Positions 8,607 to 17,373 of a stretch of 64,000 bases of DNA are shown here, in pieces. This DNA is from Acidaminococcaceae bacterium (GTDB lineage: Bacteria > Bacillota > Negativicutes > Acidaminococcales > Acidaminococcaceae). The stretch lies in contig CALXRU010000004.1 in assembly GCA_944390935.1 (NCBI GenBank), forward strand, positions 36,929 through 100,928. The letters are read 5' to 3'. The notes under the pieces were generated by a model. It was given only the letters and a program-made list of their open reading frames with translations. It did no database searches and was not told the DNA's origin. Numbering within the stretch: position 1 is the first letter of the stretch; each line of letters begins with the position of its first letter. The translations under genes were made by a program, and so were the position numbers.

Positions 8607-9392
8607 ATGTCGCGCACAGGCTTGTGGGATTCGCACGCCCACCTGGATTCCGACTATTTTACCGATGACCGTGACGAGCTGATTACTAAAATCGGCGAAG
8701 AAATGGACGGCTTTATCAACCCCGGCTGCGACGAAGAAAGTTCCGCCTTTGCGGTACAGCTTGCCGAGAAATACGATTTTGTATATGCGGCAGTCGGCTG
8801 GCACCCGGAGGATTTGGCCGGCATTAAGGACGAACATTATCTTGATAAGCTGGCGGCTTGGGCGGTACATCCCAAGGTTGTCGCTATCGGCGAAATCGGG
8901 CTTGATTATTATTGGAAGGAAAACGAACCGAAAGAGGTGCAGAAAAAGCGCCTGCTGGAGCAGATTGACCTTGCCGTACAGTTTGATTTGCCTGTAATCA
9001 TCCACGACCGCGACGCGCACGGCGATATTTTTGATATCTTCCGCAATGAAGTACCGAAAAATACGCGTGCAGTGTTCCATTGCTATTCCGGTTCGCTGGA
9101 AATGGCAAAGGAGCTTGCCAAACGCGGTTATTATTTCGGATTCGGCGGCACAAGCACCTATAAAAATTCCGCCAAAGTGCGAGAGGTACTCGCCTTTGTG
9201 CCGGACGAGCTGCTGCTGTTTGAAACGGATTCACCGTATTTAACGCCGGTGCCCTACCGCGGCAAACGCAACTGCCCGCTGTATACCGAACTGGTAGCGC
9301 AAAATGCGGCGCAGGTACGCGGCACGGATTTTGAAACCATTGCGGCAATAACGACTCGCAATGTGAAGACGCTGTTTAACAAAATTAAATAA
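8607..9392 (+). CDS. tatD: TatD-family metal-dependent DNase
   Basis: 261 aa amidohydrolase-fold enzyme. Metal ligands are visible: DSHAHLD at ~8-14, the Glu of GEIGLDYYW (~92-100), the His of IIHDRDAH (~132-139), His in FHCYSGS (~155) and the Asp of FETDSPYL (~207). TatD proteins are 3'-5' exonuclease/DNase-like. It starts one base after metG ends, so it is translationally linked. In Bacillus the orthologue (yabD) holds the same place. A terminator follows 3 bases after the stop. Confidence 0.94.
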   Translation: MSRTGLWDSHAHLDSDYFTDDRDELITKIGEEMDGFINPGCDEESSAFAVQLAEKYDFVYAAVGWHPEDLAGIKDEHYLDKLAAWAVHPKVVAIGEIGLDYYWKENEPKEVQKKRLLEQIDLAVQFDLPVIIHDRDAHGDIFDIFRNEVPKNTRAVFHCYSGSLEMAKELAKRGYYFGFGGTSTYKNSAKVREVLAFVPDELLLFETDSPYLTPVPYRGKRNCPLYTELVAQNAAQVRGTDFETIAAITTRNVKTLFNKIK

Positions 9393-9395
9393 TAC

Positions 9396-9428
9396 AAACG
9401 CGGTGGTTTAATACTGCCGCGTTTTTGT
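9396..9428 (+). terminator. Terminator after tatD
   Basis: AAACGCGG (9396-9403) pairs with CCGCGTTT (9417-9424), followed by T-rich sequence. It separates metG-tatD from the next transcription unit, which has its own promoter. Confidence 0.85.
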
Positions 9429-9510
9429 TTGAAATAAAAGTGCGTTACTAAAAAACTTTTTGTTTAAAAGTTTTTGAAATTATACTTAATGTGTTGTAAC
9501 AGTGGGCGGC

Positions 9511-9540
9511 TTGACATTGTAAAAAAGCCTGTGATAAAAT
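9511..9540 (+). promoter_or_regulatory. Promoter of the 3D/DUF348 gene
   Basis: Consensus TTGACA (9511-9516), 18-base spacer, TAAAAT (9535-9540), 25 bp before the start codon at 9566. Confidence 0.7.
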
Positions 9541-9565
9541 ACCCCAGAATTAAGGAGGTTATTTT

Positions 9566-10540
9566 ATGCCCAAACATGTTACATTTTGGAAACGAACCAT
9601 TCTGATTGCAGTTATGTTTGTAATTTTATTCGCGGGGCAAACTCATCCCGGCCTTGCCGAATCGGCCGTAACCATTTTAAAATTTGACGGTACGGAAAAG
9701 ACGGTAACGACCACGCTGAAAGAGCCGCGCGAAATTTTTAAAGAAGCTGGTGTGCGTGTCGGCCAGTCCGATTTAATTAAGGAAGAAAACGGTGCGCAGG
9801 GAACGGTGCTGACTTTAAAACGCGCCCTGCCTATTGTCGTTGTACGCGGCGAATCCGAACAGAAGTTTTTTACCAATAAAGATACCGTCGGCGCAGCGCT
9901 GCGCGATTTAAAAATACGTTACGACAAACAGCTTGTTTACCCGACGCCGGAAACTAAAATTACTTCCGGACTTGAAATTCACATCCTTAATAAAGGTGAT
10001 AAAATAAGCAGCGAAGAAGCGGATTTGGAAATCCCCGTTAAATATTACGATGACGAAAGCATCCCTTACGGCGAACACAAAGTTGAAGACCAGGGCGCCG
10101 TTGGCAGGGTAAAAATTATTAAAAAATCCGTTGCCGGTGCAGATAATACCGCCAAAGAGGTGGAAATCGCACGCGAAGTGCTGGCAGACCCGAAATATTC
10201 CATCATCCGCCGCGGCGTTGGCATGTCCGTTGAAACGCCGGAAGGACGCAAAAAATATACCCGCATCGTTACCATGGAAGCCAGTGCTTATACCATTCAC
10301 TGCGGCAGCGGTACGGGGCTTACTTCCATCGGGCTGGTGCCCGTGCGCGGCATTGTTGCTGTTGACCCGCACGTAATTCCGTATTATACTAAAATGTATG
10401 TTCCCGGTTACGGCGTGGCTATGGCCGGCGACACCGGCGGCGCGATTGTGGGCAACCGCATAGACCTGTTTATGGACAGCTACGAAGAAGCCATTAACTG
10501 GGGCCGCCGCGATGTGGAAGTTTATATTTTAGAGGACTGA
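9566..10540 (+). CDS. YabE-like cell-wall protein: DUF348 repeats, G5 and 3D domain
   Basis: 324 aa with an N-terminal signal sequence or anchor (~10-30), so it acts outside the inner membrane. Two DUF348-type repeats (~33-75 and ~90-135), a G5-like segment (~145-215) and a C-terminal 3D domain with the three conserved aspartates in AVDP, AGDTGG and RIDLF. The 3D domain has the double-psi barrel fold of MltA/expansin-like lytic transglycosylases, so peptidoglycan cleavage is likely. The place between tatD and rnmV matches yabE of Bacillus. Here it must act in the periplasm of a diderm cell. Confidence 0.92.
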   Translation: MPKHVTFWKRTILIAVMFVILFAGQTHPGLAESAVTILKFDGTEKTVTTTLKEPREIFKEAGVRVGQSDLIKEENGAQGTVLTLKRALPIVVVRGESEQKFFTNKDTVGAALRDLKIRYDKQLVYPTPETKITSGLEIHILNKGDKISSEEADLEIPVKYYDDESIPYGEHKVEDQGAVGRVKIIKKSVAGADNTAKEVEIAREVLADPKYSIIRRGVGMSVETPEGRKKYTRIVTMEASAYTIHCGSGTGLTSIGLVPVRGIVAVDPHVIPYYTKMYVPGYGVAMAGDTGGAIVGNRIDLFMDSYEEAINWGRRDVEVYILED

Positions 10541-10544
10541 TAAT

Positions 10545-11090
10545 TTGCTGAAAGAAGTTTTGGTGGTTGAAGGCAAGAGCGACACAGCAGCCATCAGGCG
10601 CGCGCTGGAAGCCGATACGATTGAAACCGGCGGCTTTACGCTGGCGCCTTCCACCTTAAAAAAGATTGAAGCGGCTTATAACAAGCGCGGCATTATTATT
10701 TTGACCGACCCGGACGGCGCAGGCAACCGCATCCGACGCTTTTTGACGGAGCGTTTCCCCGAAGCCGGGCAGGCGTTTATACCGCGTATTGACGCGACGG
10801 CAAATGGCGACGTCGGCGTGGAACAGGCCAGCCCTGCGGCGATTTTAGCTGCGCTGGGCAAGGTGCGCCACCACGAATTTAACCCTGCTTTTGAATTTAC
10901 CGAACGCGATTTGATGACGAACGGGCTGAGCGGCGGCAGTATGGCTTCCGCACGGCGCGATAAAATGGCGGCGCTGCTGGGCATTGGCTACGGTAACGCC
11001 AAAACTTTTTTGCAAAGGCTGAATACTTACGGCGTAACGCGCGCTGAATTTGACGCCGCACTGAAAGAGCTTGGAGATTTGGATGAATAA
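10545..11090 (+). CDS. rnmV: Ribonuclease M5
   Basis: 181 aa, TTG start at 10545 (after AGAGGA), 4 bp behind the 3D-domain gene. Toprim domain: VVEGKSDTAAIRRAL (~5-19) holds the catalytic Glu, and IILTDPDGAGNRIRRFL (~47-63) the DxD metal site. RNase M5 performs the final maturation of 5S rRNA in Firmicutes. The C-terminal part (GLSGGSMASARR) fits the rest of the family. Its last 8 bases overlap the ksgA start, as in Bacillus, which supports both calls. Confidence 0.95.
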   Translation: MLKEVLVVEGKSDTAAIRRALEADTIETGGFTLAPSTLKKIEAAYNKRGIIILTDPDGAGNRIRRFLTERFPEAGQAFIPRIDATANGDVGVEQASPAAILAALGKVRHHEFNPAFEFTERDLMTNGLSGGSMASARRDKMAALLGIGYGNAKTFLQRLNTYGVTRAEFDAALKELGDLDE

Positions 11091-11940
11091 ACCCGTAATT
11101 GCAACCCCCGAGGTTACCAACTACATACTGCGCAGGTTCAACCTGCATGCCGACAAAAAACTGGGGCAGAACTTTTTAATCAGCGAGGACGTTGTGCGCC
11201 GCATTGCCGCCGCTGCGGAACTTGCTGAAGGCGACGCCGTGCTGGAAATCGGCCCGGGCATTGGCACGCTGACGCAGGCTTTGGCAGAAACCGGCGCGGA
11301 TGTAACGGCGATTGAACTGGACAGACGCCTTTTGCCGGTGCTGGATAAAACGCTGGAAGGTTACGGCAATGTGCGCGTTATCAACGCAGATGTGCTGGAA
11401 CTGAACGTAAACGAAGCGATGGGCGGCAAAACCTTTAAGGTTGCGGCCAACCTGCCCTATTACATAACAACGCCGATTATTTTTGCGCTGCTGGAGAAAA
11501 AACTGCCGGTAGAGCGTATGGTAGTTATGGTGCAGAAGGAAGTTGCCGAGCGCATGACGGCAGCGCCGGGCGGCAAGGAATACGGCGCGCTTTCCGTAGC
11601 GATGCAGTATTATACCGAGCCGGAACTGGCGTTTATCGTACCGCCGGATTGCTTTATTCCGCGTCCGTCTGTGGACAGCGCCGTTGTGGTCTGCAAAAAC
11701 CGTACAACACCACCGGTAGATGTCTGTGACGAAAAACTGTTCTTTAGGGTTGTTAAGGCAGCGTTCTCCCTGCGCCGCAAAATGTTAAGCAACGCGCTGA
11801 AAAATATGGGCATTACCGCGCAGCAAGCACAGGAATGGCTGGCTCTTGCAGGTATCGACCCCAAACGCCGCGGCGAAACACTTTCGCTTCAGGACTTTGC
11901 CAATTTAACCAATACGTTTGAGAAGATTAAAAATCAATAA
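11083..11940 (+). CDS. ksgA: 16S rRNA (adenine1518/1519-N6) dimethyltransferase
   Basis: 285 aa. ATG at 11083 follows TTGGAGAT at correct spacing, so I prefer it to the in-frame TTG at 11071. SAM-binding motif I is LEIGPGIGTLTQAL; motif IV is NLPYYITTPI, diagnostic for KsgA/Dim1. The start KKLGQNFLISE is also typical. The enzyme dimethylates two adenines in helix 45 during small-subunit assembly. Translation is probably coupled to rnmV through the 8-base overlap. Confidence 0.97.
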   Translation: MNKPVIATPEVTNYILRRFNLHADKKLGQNFLISEDVVRRIAAAAELAEGDAVLEIGPGIGTLTQALAETGADVTAIELDRRLLPVLDKTLEGYGNVRVINADVLELNVNEAMGGKTFKVAANLPYYITTPIIFALLEKKLPVERMVVMVQKEVAERMTAAPGGKEYGALSVAMQYYTEPELAFIVPPDCFIPRPSVDSAVVVCKNRTTPPVDVCDEKLFFRVVKAAFSLRRKMLSNALKNMGITAQQAQEWLALAGIDPKRRGETLSLQDFANLTNTFEKIKNQ

Positions 11941-11952
11941 AACCATAAAAAG

Positions 11953-11990
11953 AACCCTCCGTTAAACTGCTAACGGAGGGTTTGGTTTTT
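11953..11990. terminator. Terminator between convergent ksgA and potD
   Basis: Perfect 12-bp stem: AACCCTCCGTTA (11953-11964), 6-base loop, TAACGGAGGGTT (11971-11982), then T-rich sequence. It mainly serves ksgA. Confidence 0.92.
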
Positions 11991-12031
11991 TCTGTTAAAT
12001 TTTAAGCCGGCGTTCTGCCTTCAAACCACAA

Positions 12032-13099
12032 TTATTTTGCGGTTTTCAGTTCGGTCCAGTAACGGTCGTACATGGGCAGTGCTTCGCCGATATCGATGAG
12101 CCATTCGCCCTTGTCGATGTTTTCCATGCCGATTTTCAGCATCGGGTCGTTTTTAAATTCATCGCTGTGGAATTCCTGGGCTTTTTCGTTCGGGTCGTTG
12201 TAGCCGATGTATTCATAGTTTTTAGCGCTGATTTGCGGGTCATAGATAAAGTTGATGAATTTTTCGGCCAGTTCTTTATGTTTTGCGCCTTTGGGGATTG
12301 CAAAGGTATCAGCCCAGATGGTTGCGCCCTCTTTCGGCACTACAAAGCCGATGTTCGGGTTATCCTTTAAAGTGTAGCTGGCATCGCCGGTCCACATCGT
12401 GCCAATCCATGCTTCTTCAGCGATGAATTTTTGTTTGATGGTGTCGGTATCGAAGGCCAGTACGTTAGGAGCAAGCGCTTTCAAATCCTGAAAAGCTTTT
12501 TCAACTTCAGCAGGGTCGGTGCTGTTGTTGGAGAAGCCGTTTTTCTTCAGCGCCATGCCGATGGTTTCGCGGCTGTCGTTTAAAAGAATCAGGCGGCCTG
12601 CATATTCGGGGTTCCACAAATCTTCCCAGCTGTCGGGCACGTCTTTAACATAGTTTTTGTTGTAGGCAATGCCGGTAATGCCCCAGGTGTAAACCAGGCT
12701 GTGGTCGCCGGTCGGGTCATAAACGGGTGCCTGCAAAGTGCTTACAAGGTTTTTGGCGTTGGGGATGTTGTCCATGTTCATTTTTTCCAGCAAATCAAGT
12801 TTGAGCATGGTAGCAACCATATAGTCAGAAGGCTGGATTAAGTCGTACTGTGCGCCGCCGGCCTGAATTTTTGCCAGAAGCTCCTCATTGTTGGCAAATA
12901 CGTCGTAATTAACCTTACAATTGTATTGCTTTTCAAATTCGGCAATTACCTCCGGGTCAAAATTGTCTGCCCAGCTAAAGAGGTTAAGAACCTGCTGTTC
13001 TCCTGCCGCTGCATCTTTCTTATCAGCGTCACCTCCGCAGCCTGCTGCGAGCAGGGCCATGGTCAGTACGGAAACGAGAAAGACCAAAAGTTTTTTCAT
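12032..13099 (-). CDS. potD: Spermidine/putrescine ABC transporter substrate-binding lipoprotein
   Basis: 355 aa from the ATG at 13099; an upstream in-frame ATG at 13111 sits on top of the AAAGG site and is less likely. Lipoprotein signal with lipobox LLAAGC (Cys ~21). Family features: LNLFSWADNFDPEVIAEFEKQ (quoted in part: NLFSWADNFDPE), YDLIQPSDYMV, GIAYNK and LWNPEYAGRL, all typical of PotD/PotF. It binds polyamines in the periplasm, tethered to the inner membrane. It is the last gene of potABCD, 53 bp after potC. Confidence 0.95.
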   Translation of the reverse strand: MKKLLVFLVSVLTMALLAAGCGGDADKKDAAAGEQQVLNLFSWADNFDPEVIAEFEKQYNCKVNYDVFANNEELLAKIQAGGAQYDLIQPSDYMVATMLKLDLLEKMNMDNIPNAKNLVSTLQAPVYDPTGDHSLVYTWGITGIAYNKNYVKDVPDSWEDLWNPEYAGRLILLNDSRETIGMALKKNGFSNNSTDPAEVEKAFQDLKALAPNVLAFDTDTIKQKFIAEEAWIGTMWTGDASYTLKDNPNIGFVVPKEGATIWADTFAIPKGAKHKELAEKFINFIYDPQISAKNYEYIGYNDPNEKAQEFHSDEFKNDPMLKIGMENIDKGEWLIDIGEALPMYDRYWTELKTAK

Positions 13100-13152
13100 T
13101 TTGCAAATCATCCTTTCTTTTTTTGGGATTTTATTGTACCGGTTTTACGGCA

Positions 13153-13947
13153 TCAATCGTTATTTTTGCTGCTGTGCTGCGGCTGCAAAATCTGCGCGAT
13201 GACAACCAGCGAAATGGTTGCGCACATTAAAAGCGTGGAAAGGGCGTTGATTTCCGGCGAAATGCCGCGTTTTACCATGGCGTAAATGTACAGCGGCAGC
13301 GTGGTGGAATTAGGCCCGGCCACAAAGAAGCTGATGATAAAATCGTCAATGGAAAGCGTAAAGGCAATCAGCGCGCCTGCGACGATGCCCGGCATGGCCA
13401 GCGGCAGCGTTACGTAACGGAAGGTCTGAAGCGGCGTTGCGTATAAGTCCATAGCGGCCTGTTCCAGTTCGTGGCGCATGCCCTCCAGCCTTGCGTTGAC
13501 GGTAATGACAACAAACGACAGGCAAAAGGTGATGTGCGCCAGTATCAGCGTCGTTTTGCCGAGCGGAACCTGCGTCTGTGCAAACAGCACCAACAGCGAC
13601 AGGCCCATAACGATTTCCGGAATCAGAATCGGCAGATATAAAAGCCCATTGATGACGGGCTTGCATTTATACTGGTATCTGTTCAGCGCAATGGCGGCAA
13701 TGGTGCCCAGCACAGTGCTGACAACGGTGCTGATAATGGCGATGAACAGGCTGTTCATCAGCGCCTCCAGCACGCGGCGGTTTTGGAACAGCGTTTTGTA
13801 CCAGTCCAGCGTAAAGCCGGTCCACACCGCGTTAATGCGCGATTCGTTAAAGGAATACAGTGCGAGGATTAACAGCGGCAGGTACAAAAACGCCAGTATT
13901 ACCAGCGAATAAGCTAACAGAAGATGGCTACGCCACGTCTTTTGCAT
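13153..13947 (-). CDS. potC: Spermidine/putrescine ABC transporter permease PotC
   Basis: 264 aa with about six membrane helices. The EAA-type cytoplasmic loop (EQAAMDLYATPLQTFRYVTL, in part: AAMDLYATPL...LPLAMPGI) contacts the ATPase. LDWYKTLFQN and the SIDDFIISFFVAGP segment are typical of PotC/PotI. It overlaps the end of potB by 20 bases and starts after GGAAGGGGG inside the potB 3' end, indicating coupled translation. Confidence 0.95.
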   Translation of the reverse strand: MQKTWRSHLLLAYSLVILAFLYLPLLILALYSFNESRINAVWTGFTLDWYKTLFQNRRVLEALMNSLFIAIISTVVSTVLGTIAAIALNRYQYKCKPVINGLLYLPILIPEIVMGLSLLVLFAQTQVPLGKTTLILAHITFCLSFVVITVNARLEGMRHELEQAAMDLYATPLQTFRYVTLPLAMPGIVAGALIAFTLSIDDFIISFFVAGPNSTTLPLYIYAMVKRGISPEINALSTLLMCATISLVVIAQILQPQHSSKNND

Positions 13948-14785
13948 CGGCTTTGCCCCCTTCCTGCGACTGTAAAGCTCTGTAATAAAGGATAATCAGC
14001 ACAAGGCTCATCACGGCCAGCACAATCGACAGCGCGGAACCGAACGGCCAGTCGCGCGCGGCGAGGAACTGGTTCTGAATGAGGTTGCCGATAAGCGCGG
14101 ATTTGGCGCCGCCCATAACGTCCGGCACAACGAACATGCCGAGCGAGGAAATGAATACCAGAATCGTGCCTGCGGCAATGCCCGGCATCGTCAGCGGCAG
14201 CGTAATTTTGCGGAAAGCCGTCAGCGGCGATGCACCAAGGTCGCTGGCTGCTTCCAGCAGGCGCAGGTCAAGCTGCTCGATGGAAACGTAAATCGGCAGC
14301 ACCATAAACGGCAGCAGCGCGTAAATCATGCCCAGCATAACAGCTGCGTCATTGTACAGCATCTGCAATGGCTGGTCGATAAGCCCCAGCTTCATCAGCA
14401 GCGTGTTAACCACGCCCTGCGTACGCAGGATGATAACCCACGCATAAGAGCGGATTAAAAAGTTAATCCAGAACGGAATCATTACCAGTATCAGCCCCGG
14501 CTGCTGCCATTTTTTAGGCAGACGTGCGATAAAATACGCCAGCGGATAGCCCATGATGATGGTAGCCACCGTGGTGATAACGGCAACGATTAAGGTATCG
14601 GCAAAAATCTGCAAATATAACGGTTCTAAAAAGCGCAGATAATTGTCCGTGGTAAATTCAAAAATAATTTGTCCGTAAGGAGTGCGTCCGGCAAAGGAAA
14701 CTGCAACTACGATGAGAAGCGGGATAACGAAAAAGATGCTTAACCACAGCATTGCCGGAGCAACCATCAGTTTTCCGTTTTTCAT
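13928..14785 (-). CDS. potB: Spermidine/putrescine ABC transporter permease PotB
   Basis: 285 aa from ATG 14785, whose ATGA overlaps the potA stop; an upstream in-frame start at 14818 would lie inside potA. Six membrane helices, EAA loop LLEAASDLGASPLTAF followed by LPLTMPGI, and the family stretch WINFLIRSYAWVIILR. Pairs with PotC to form the inner-membrane channel for polyamine uptake. Confidence 0.95.
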   Translation of the reverse strand: MKNGKLMVAPAMLWLSIFFVIPLLIVVAVSFAGRTPYGQIIFEFTTDNYLRFLEPLYLQIFADTLIVAVITTVATIIMGYPLAYFIARLPKKWQQPGLILVMIPFWINFLIRSYAWVIILRTQGVVNTLLMKLGLIDQPLQMLYNDAAVMLGMIYALLPFMVLPIYVSIEQLDLRLLEAASDLGASPLTAFRKITLPLTMPGIAAGTILVFISSLGMFVVPDVMGGAKSALIGNLIQNQFLAARDWPFGSALSIVLAVMSLVLIILYYRALQSQEGGKADAKDVA

Positions 14786-15828
14786 CGCGTTACTCTCACC
14801 TCGTCTTTCGCGTACCACCAGATGCCGACGCGTTCATCGGGCGACCAGCGTTTAACGTCGTCAAAATACTGGTAGGCAACAACGGTCTGGTTGGAGTTAT
14901 CCAGACGGATGAAAACCTTGTCGATAGTGCCGTAGAAAACAACGTCGACAACGGTGCCGTAATAACCCGGTTCGGGGTGCGTTTTTTCGGCGGCCTCGTC
15001 CTCATATTCCGGGCACAGGTTAAGTTTTTCCGGGCGGATAACCAGTGTTTCATTGTCCGATTCAAAAAAGTTGCTTTCGCCGATGAATTTGGCAACGAAG
15101 CGCGTATTGGGGTAATGATAAATCGTATCCGGGTCGTCGTCCTGTTCGATGACGCCTTTATTCATAACCACGATGCGGTCGCTCATGGTCAGGGCTTCTT
15201 CCTGGTCGTGCGTTACGTAAATAAAGGTCAGGCCAAGTCCGCGCTGAAGGTTTTTAAGTTCCAGCTGCAAATTTTTGCGCAGCTGGTAATCAAGCGCGCC
15301 CAAAGGTTCGTCCAGAAGCAGCACTTTGGGGTTGTTGACCAAAGCGCGGGCAATGGCAACGCGCTGCTGCTGGCCGCCGCTCATCTGCTGCGGACGGCGG
15401 TTGCGGAACTCCTCCAGCTGCGTCAGGTATAAAACCTGCGCAACGCGCTCCTTCTGCTCCTCGGCTGGAACTTTTTTCATCATCAAACCGAATTTTATAT
15501 TTTCCTCAACAGTCATGTGAGGGAACAGTGCGTAATGTTGAAAAACCATATTGACATCACGTTTATAGGGGGGCTTATTGGTAACGTCTTCGTCATCCAG
15601 ATAAATTTTGCCGGTCGTCGGCGTGTCAAGCCCGGCAATCATGCGCAGCAAAGTAGTTTTGCCGCAGCCGGAAGGGCCTAAAAGCGTCAAAAATTCACCG
15701 TCGTATATGGTAAGGTCCAGGTTGGGGATGATGAGGTTATTGCCGTATTTTTTGGTAATTCCCTGCAAACGGATCATTTCTTCCATTTTTTTGTTGTCAC
15801 AACCTTTCATAAAAAATTTTGTTTGCAT
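14782..15828 (-). CDS. potA: Spermidine/putrescine ABC transporter ATPase
   Basis: Up to 348 aa. Walker [11 protein letters not shown]-loop, signature [14 protein letters not shown], Walker [13 protein letters not shown] and H-loop VTHDQEEA are all present, followed by a C-terminal TOBE-like regulatory part (~240-348). Start is uncertain: ATG 15828 has a close TTAGGA, ATG 15786 (MEEMIRL) would match typical PotA N-termini but lacks a well-spaced site. First gene of potABCD; a good promoter lies just upstream. A G6 run occurs at 15568-15573 inside the gene. Confidence 0.94.
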   Translation of the reverse strand: MQTKFFMKGCDNKKMEEMIRLQGITKKYGNNLIIPNLDLTIYDGEFLTLLGPSGCGKTTLLRMIAGLDTPTTGKIYLDDEDVTNKPPYKRDVNMVFQHYALFPHMTVEENIKFGLMMKKVPAEEQKERVAQVLYLTQLEEFRNRRPQQMSGGQQQRVAIARALVNNPKVLLLDEPLGALDYQLRKNLQLELKNLQRGLGLTFIYVTHDQEEALTMSDRIVVMNKGVIEQDDDPDTIYHYPNTRFVAKFIGESNFFESDNETLVIRPEKLNLCPEYEDEAAEKTHPEPGYYGTVVDVVFYGTIDKVFIRLDNSNQTVVAYQYFDDVKRWSPDERVGIWWYAKDEVRVTR

Positions 15829-15851
15829 ATTCCTAACTATAATAATAACAT

Positions 15852-15881
15852 ATTATAAACAGATTTGTGTAAAAAAATCAA
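15852..15881 (-). promoter_or_regulatory. Promoter of potABCD
   Basis: On the minus strand TTGATT (15876-15881), 18-base spacer, TATAAT (15852-15857), in the divergent region between potA and the HD-protein gene. Confidence 0.65.
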
Positions 15882-15992
15882 TGATTTTTTGAAAAAAATG
15901 CAGGAGAGTCAACAAAAACAGAGAATATTAAACCTTGTAAAGAATAAAAACGGATTTTGCTTGTTTTTCCCGAAAAATAAGTAATTTATGAG

Positions 15993-17225
15993 GTGAAAAA
16001 ATTGCTGAATAAAAAATTTATTGAATTTTTGTTTGAAGCGGCGCATATTCAGCGCTGGAATGACCATATCCGCCCCAATGGCTTTACAGAATTGGACAAA
16101 CAGGAGCATAAAATGATGATTTTGTATATTATCGCCAAGTATGAGGAGCAGGATCACAACGCAGAAATTAACTGGCGCGTGTTAATTGAAGGCGGAATTT
16201 TTGAATTTATGCACCGCATTATTTTGACGGATATTAAACCGCCGATTTATCACGAGCTGATGCGCGTGCACGGGCGCAAGCTGAACGCATGGATTTACGA
16301 GCAGCTTTCCCGCCGTGTGCCGGATATGGATGAGGTGTTTTTTGCCAAGCTGAAACGCTGGTTTGACCATCCGGAGGAATACCGCCTTGAAAAAAAGCTG
16401 CTGCGTGCGGCGCATTACCTTGCCACGCAGTGGGAATTTGGCATTATCTACCATTTTAATCAGGGCATTTATGGCGTGGAAGAAACCAAAGCCGCCATTG
16501 AAAGTGAGATCGAGGATCATTACGACCTTGCCGGTGTGCAGAAGCTGTCGCTGAAAGGCAAAACCAGCAAATTTATCGATCTTGTTGGGCAGCTGCGTTT
16601 CCAAAAACGTTGGGCGCAATCTCCGCGCGTGCCGGAAACTTCCGTTATGGGGCATGTGCTGATTGTGGCCATTCTGGGCTACTTCTGCGCAGCAAAGCTC
16701 AATGCTTCGGACGAGCGCGTGGTCAACGACTTTTTGTGCGGGCTGTTCCACGATTTGCCGGAGGTGCTGACGCGCGACATCATCTCGCCTGTTAAAACTT
16801 CCGTTGAAGGACTGGACGATTTGATTAAGGACATTGAAAAACGCCAGGTTGCCGAAAAGCTGCTGCCGCTTTTGCCGTGGGGCTGGCACGAAGAAATCAG
16901 CTACTTTACGCAGAATGAGTTTACCAACCGCGTCATGCTGGAAGGCAAGCCGTTTGAATGCAGCGAGGAAGAACTTAACATGAAATATAACATCGACGGC
17001 CATGGCTATAAACCGGTAGACGGCAGAATGCTAAAGGGCTGCGACCATCTGGCAGCATTTGTGGAAGCTTATTTATCCACAGAGTGCGGCATTACCAGCA
17101 AGCATTTGCTGAAAGGCATGGAGGACCTGCGCAAAAAGTACAAGGGCCAGACCATTGCCGGAATCAACTTCGGCGCGATTTACGACGAGTTCCCCGAATT
17201 TGAAGGTTTAAACCGCCGCTGGTAA
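15993..17225 (+). CDS. HD-domain phosphohydrolase-like protein
   Basis: About 410 aa. Start is GTG 15993 or, better placed behind GAGGTG, TTG 16002. An HD domain is seen in the middle: the first His in SVMGHVLIVA, then LFHDLPEVLTRD (HD pair near residue 250) and a later conserved Asp in KGCDHLAAFVEAYLS. This resembles the YfbR/COG1896 type of HD hydrolases, some of which dephosphorylate nucleotides, but the protein is about twice as long, with a helical N-terminal half of unknown role. Divergent from potABCD; no operon partner. Confidence 0.75.
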   Translation: MKKLLNKKFIEFLFEAAHIQRWNDHIRPNGFTELDKQEHKMMILYIIAKYEEQDHNAEINWRVLIEGGIFEFMHRIILTDIKPPIYHELMRVHGRKLNAWIYEQLSRRVPDMDEVFFAKLKRWFDHPEEYRLEKKLLRAAHYLATQWEFGIIYHFNQGIYGVEETKAAIESEIEDHYDLAGVQKLSLKGKTSKFIDLVGQLRFQKRWAQSPRVPETSVMGHVLIVAILGYFCAAKLNASDERVVNDFLCGLFHDLPEVLTRDIISPVKTSVEGLDDLIKDIEKRQVAEKLLPLLPWGWHEEISYFTQNEFTNRVMLEGKPFECSEEELNMKYNIDGHGYKPVDGRMLKGCDHLAAFVEAYLSTECGITSKHLLKGMEDLRKKYKGQTIAGINFGAIYDEFPEFEGLNRRW

Positions 17226-17260
17226 ATTTGTTAAATATTTTGTATATTTGTAAAAATCAG

Positions 17261-17289
17261 TGGACGGGTGTTTTTGTAGGCGTTATAAT
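17261..17289 (+). promoter_or_regulatory. Promoter of the glutamate dehydrogenase gene
   Basis: TGGACG (17261-17266), 17-base spacer, TATAAT (17284-17289). The leader of about 80 bases is AT-rich and ends in AAAGGAGG before ATG 17374. Confidence 0.6.
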
Positions 17290-17373
17290 TGAAGTAAGAA
17301 CAGTATTTTATATCATCAAAAATATATTTTACTGTATCATAAATTTAAGATGATTTAAAAGGAGGCATGGATT

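Noticed and set aside
6587..8617. 676-aa open frame on the minus strand
   Set aside because: Exact antisense shadow of metG; Cys/Phe/Asn-rich low-quality sequence with no domain, while metG has every motif.
11071..11082. TTG start for ksgA
   Set aside because: The ATG at 11083 is well placed behind TTGGAGAT and gives the usual N-terminus.
14752..15432. 226-aa open frame on the plus strand
   Set aside because: Antisense of potA, Phe/Val/Asn-rich, no start site signal.
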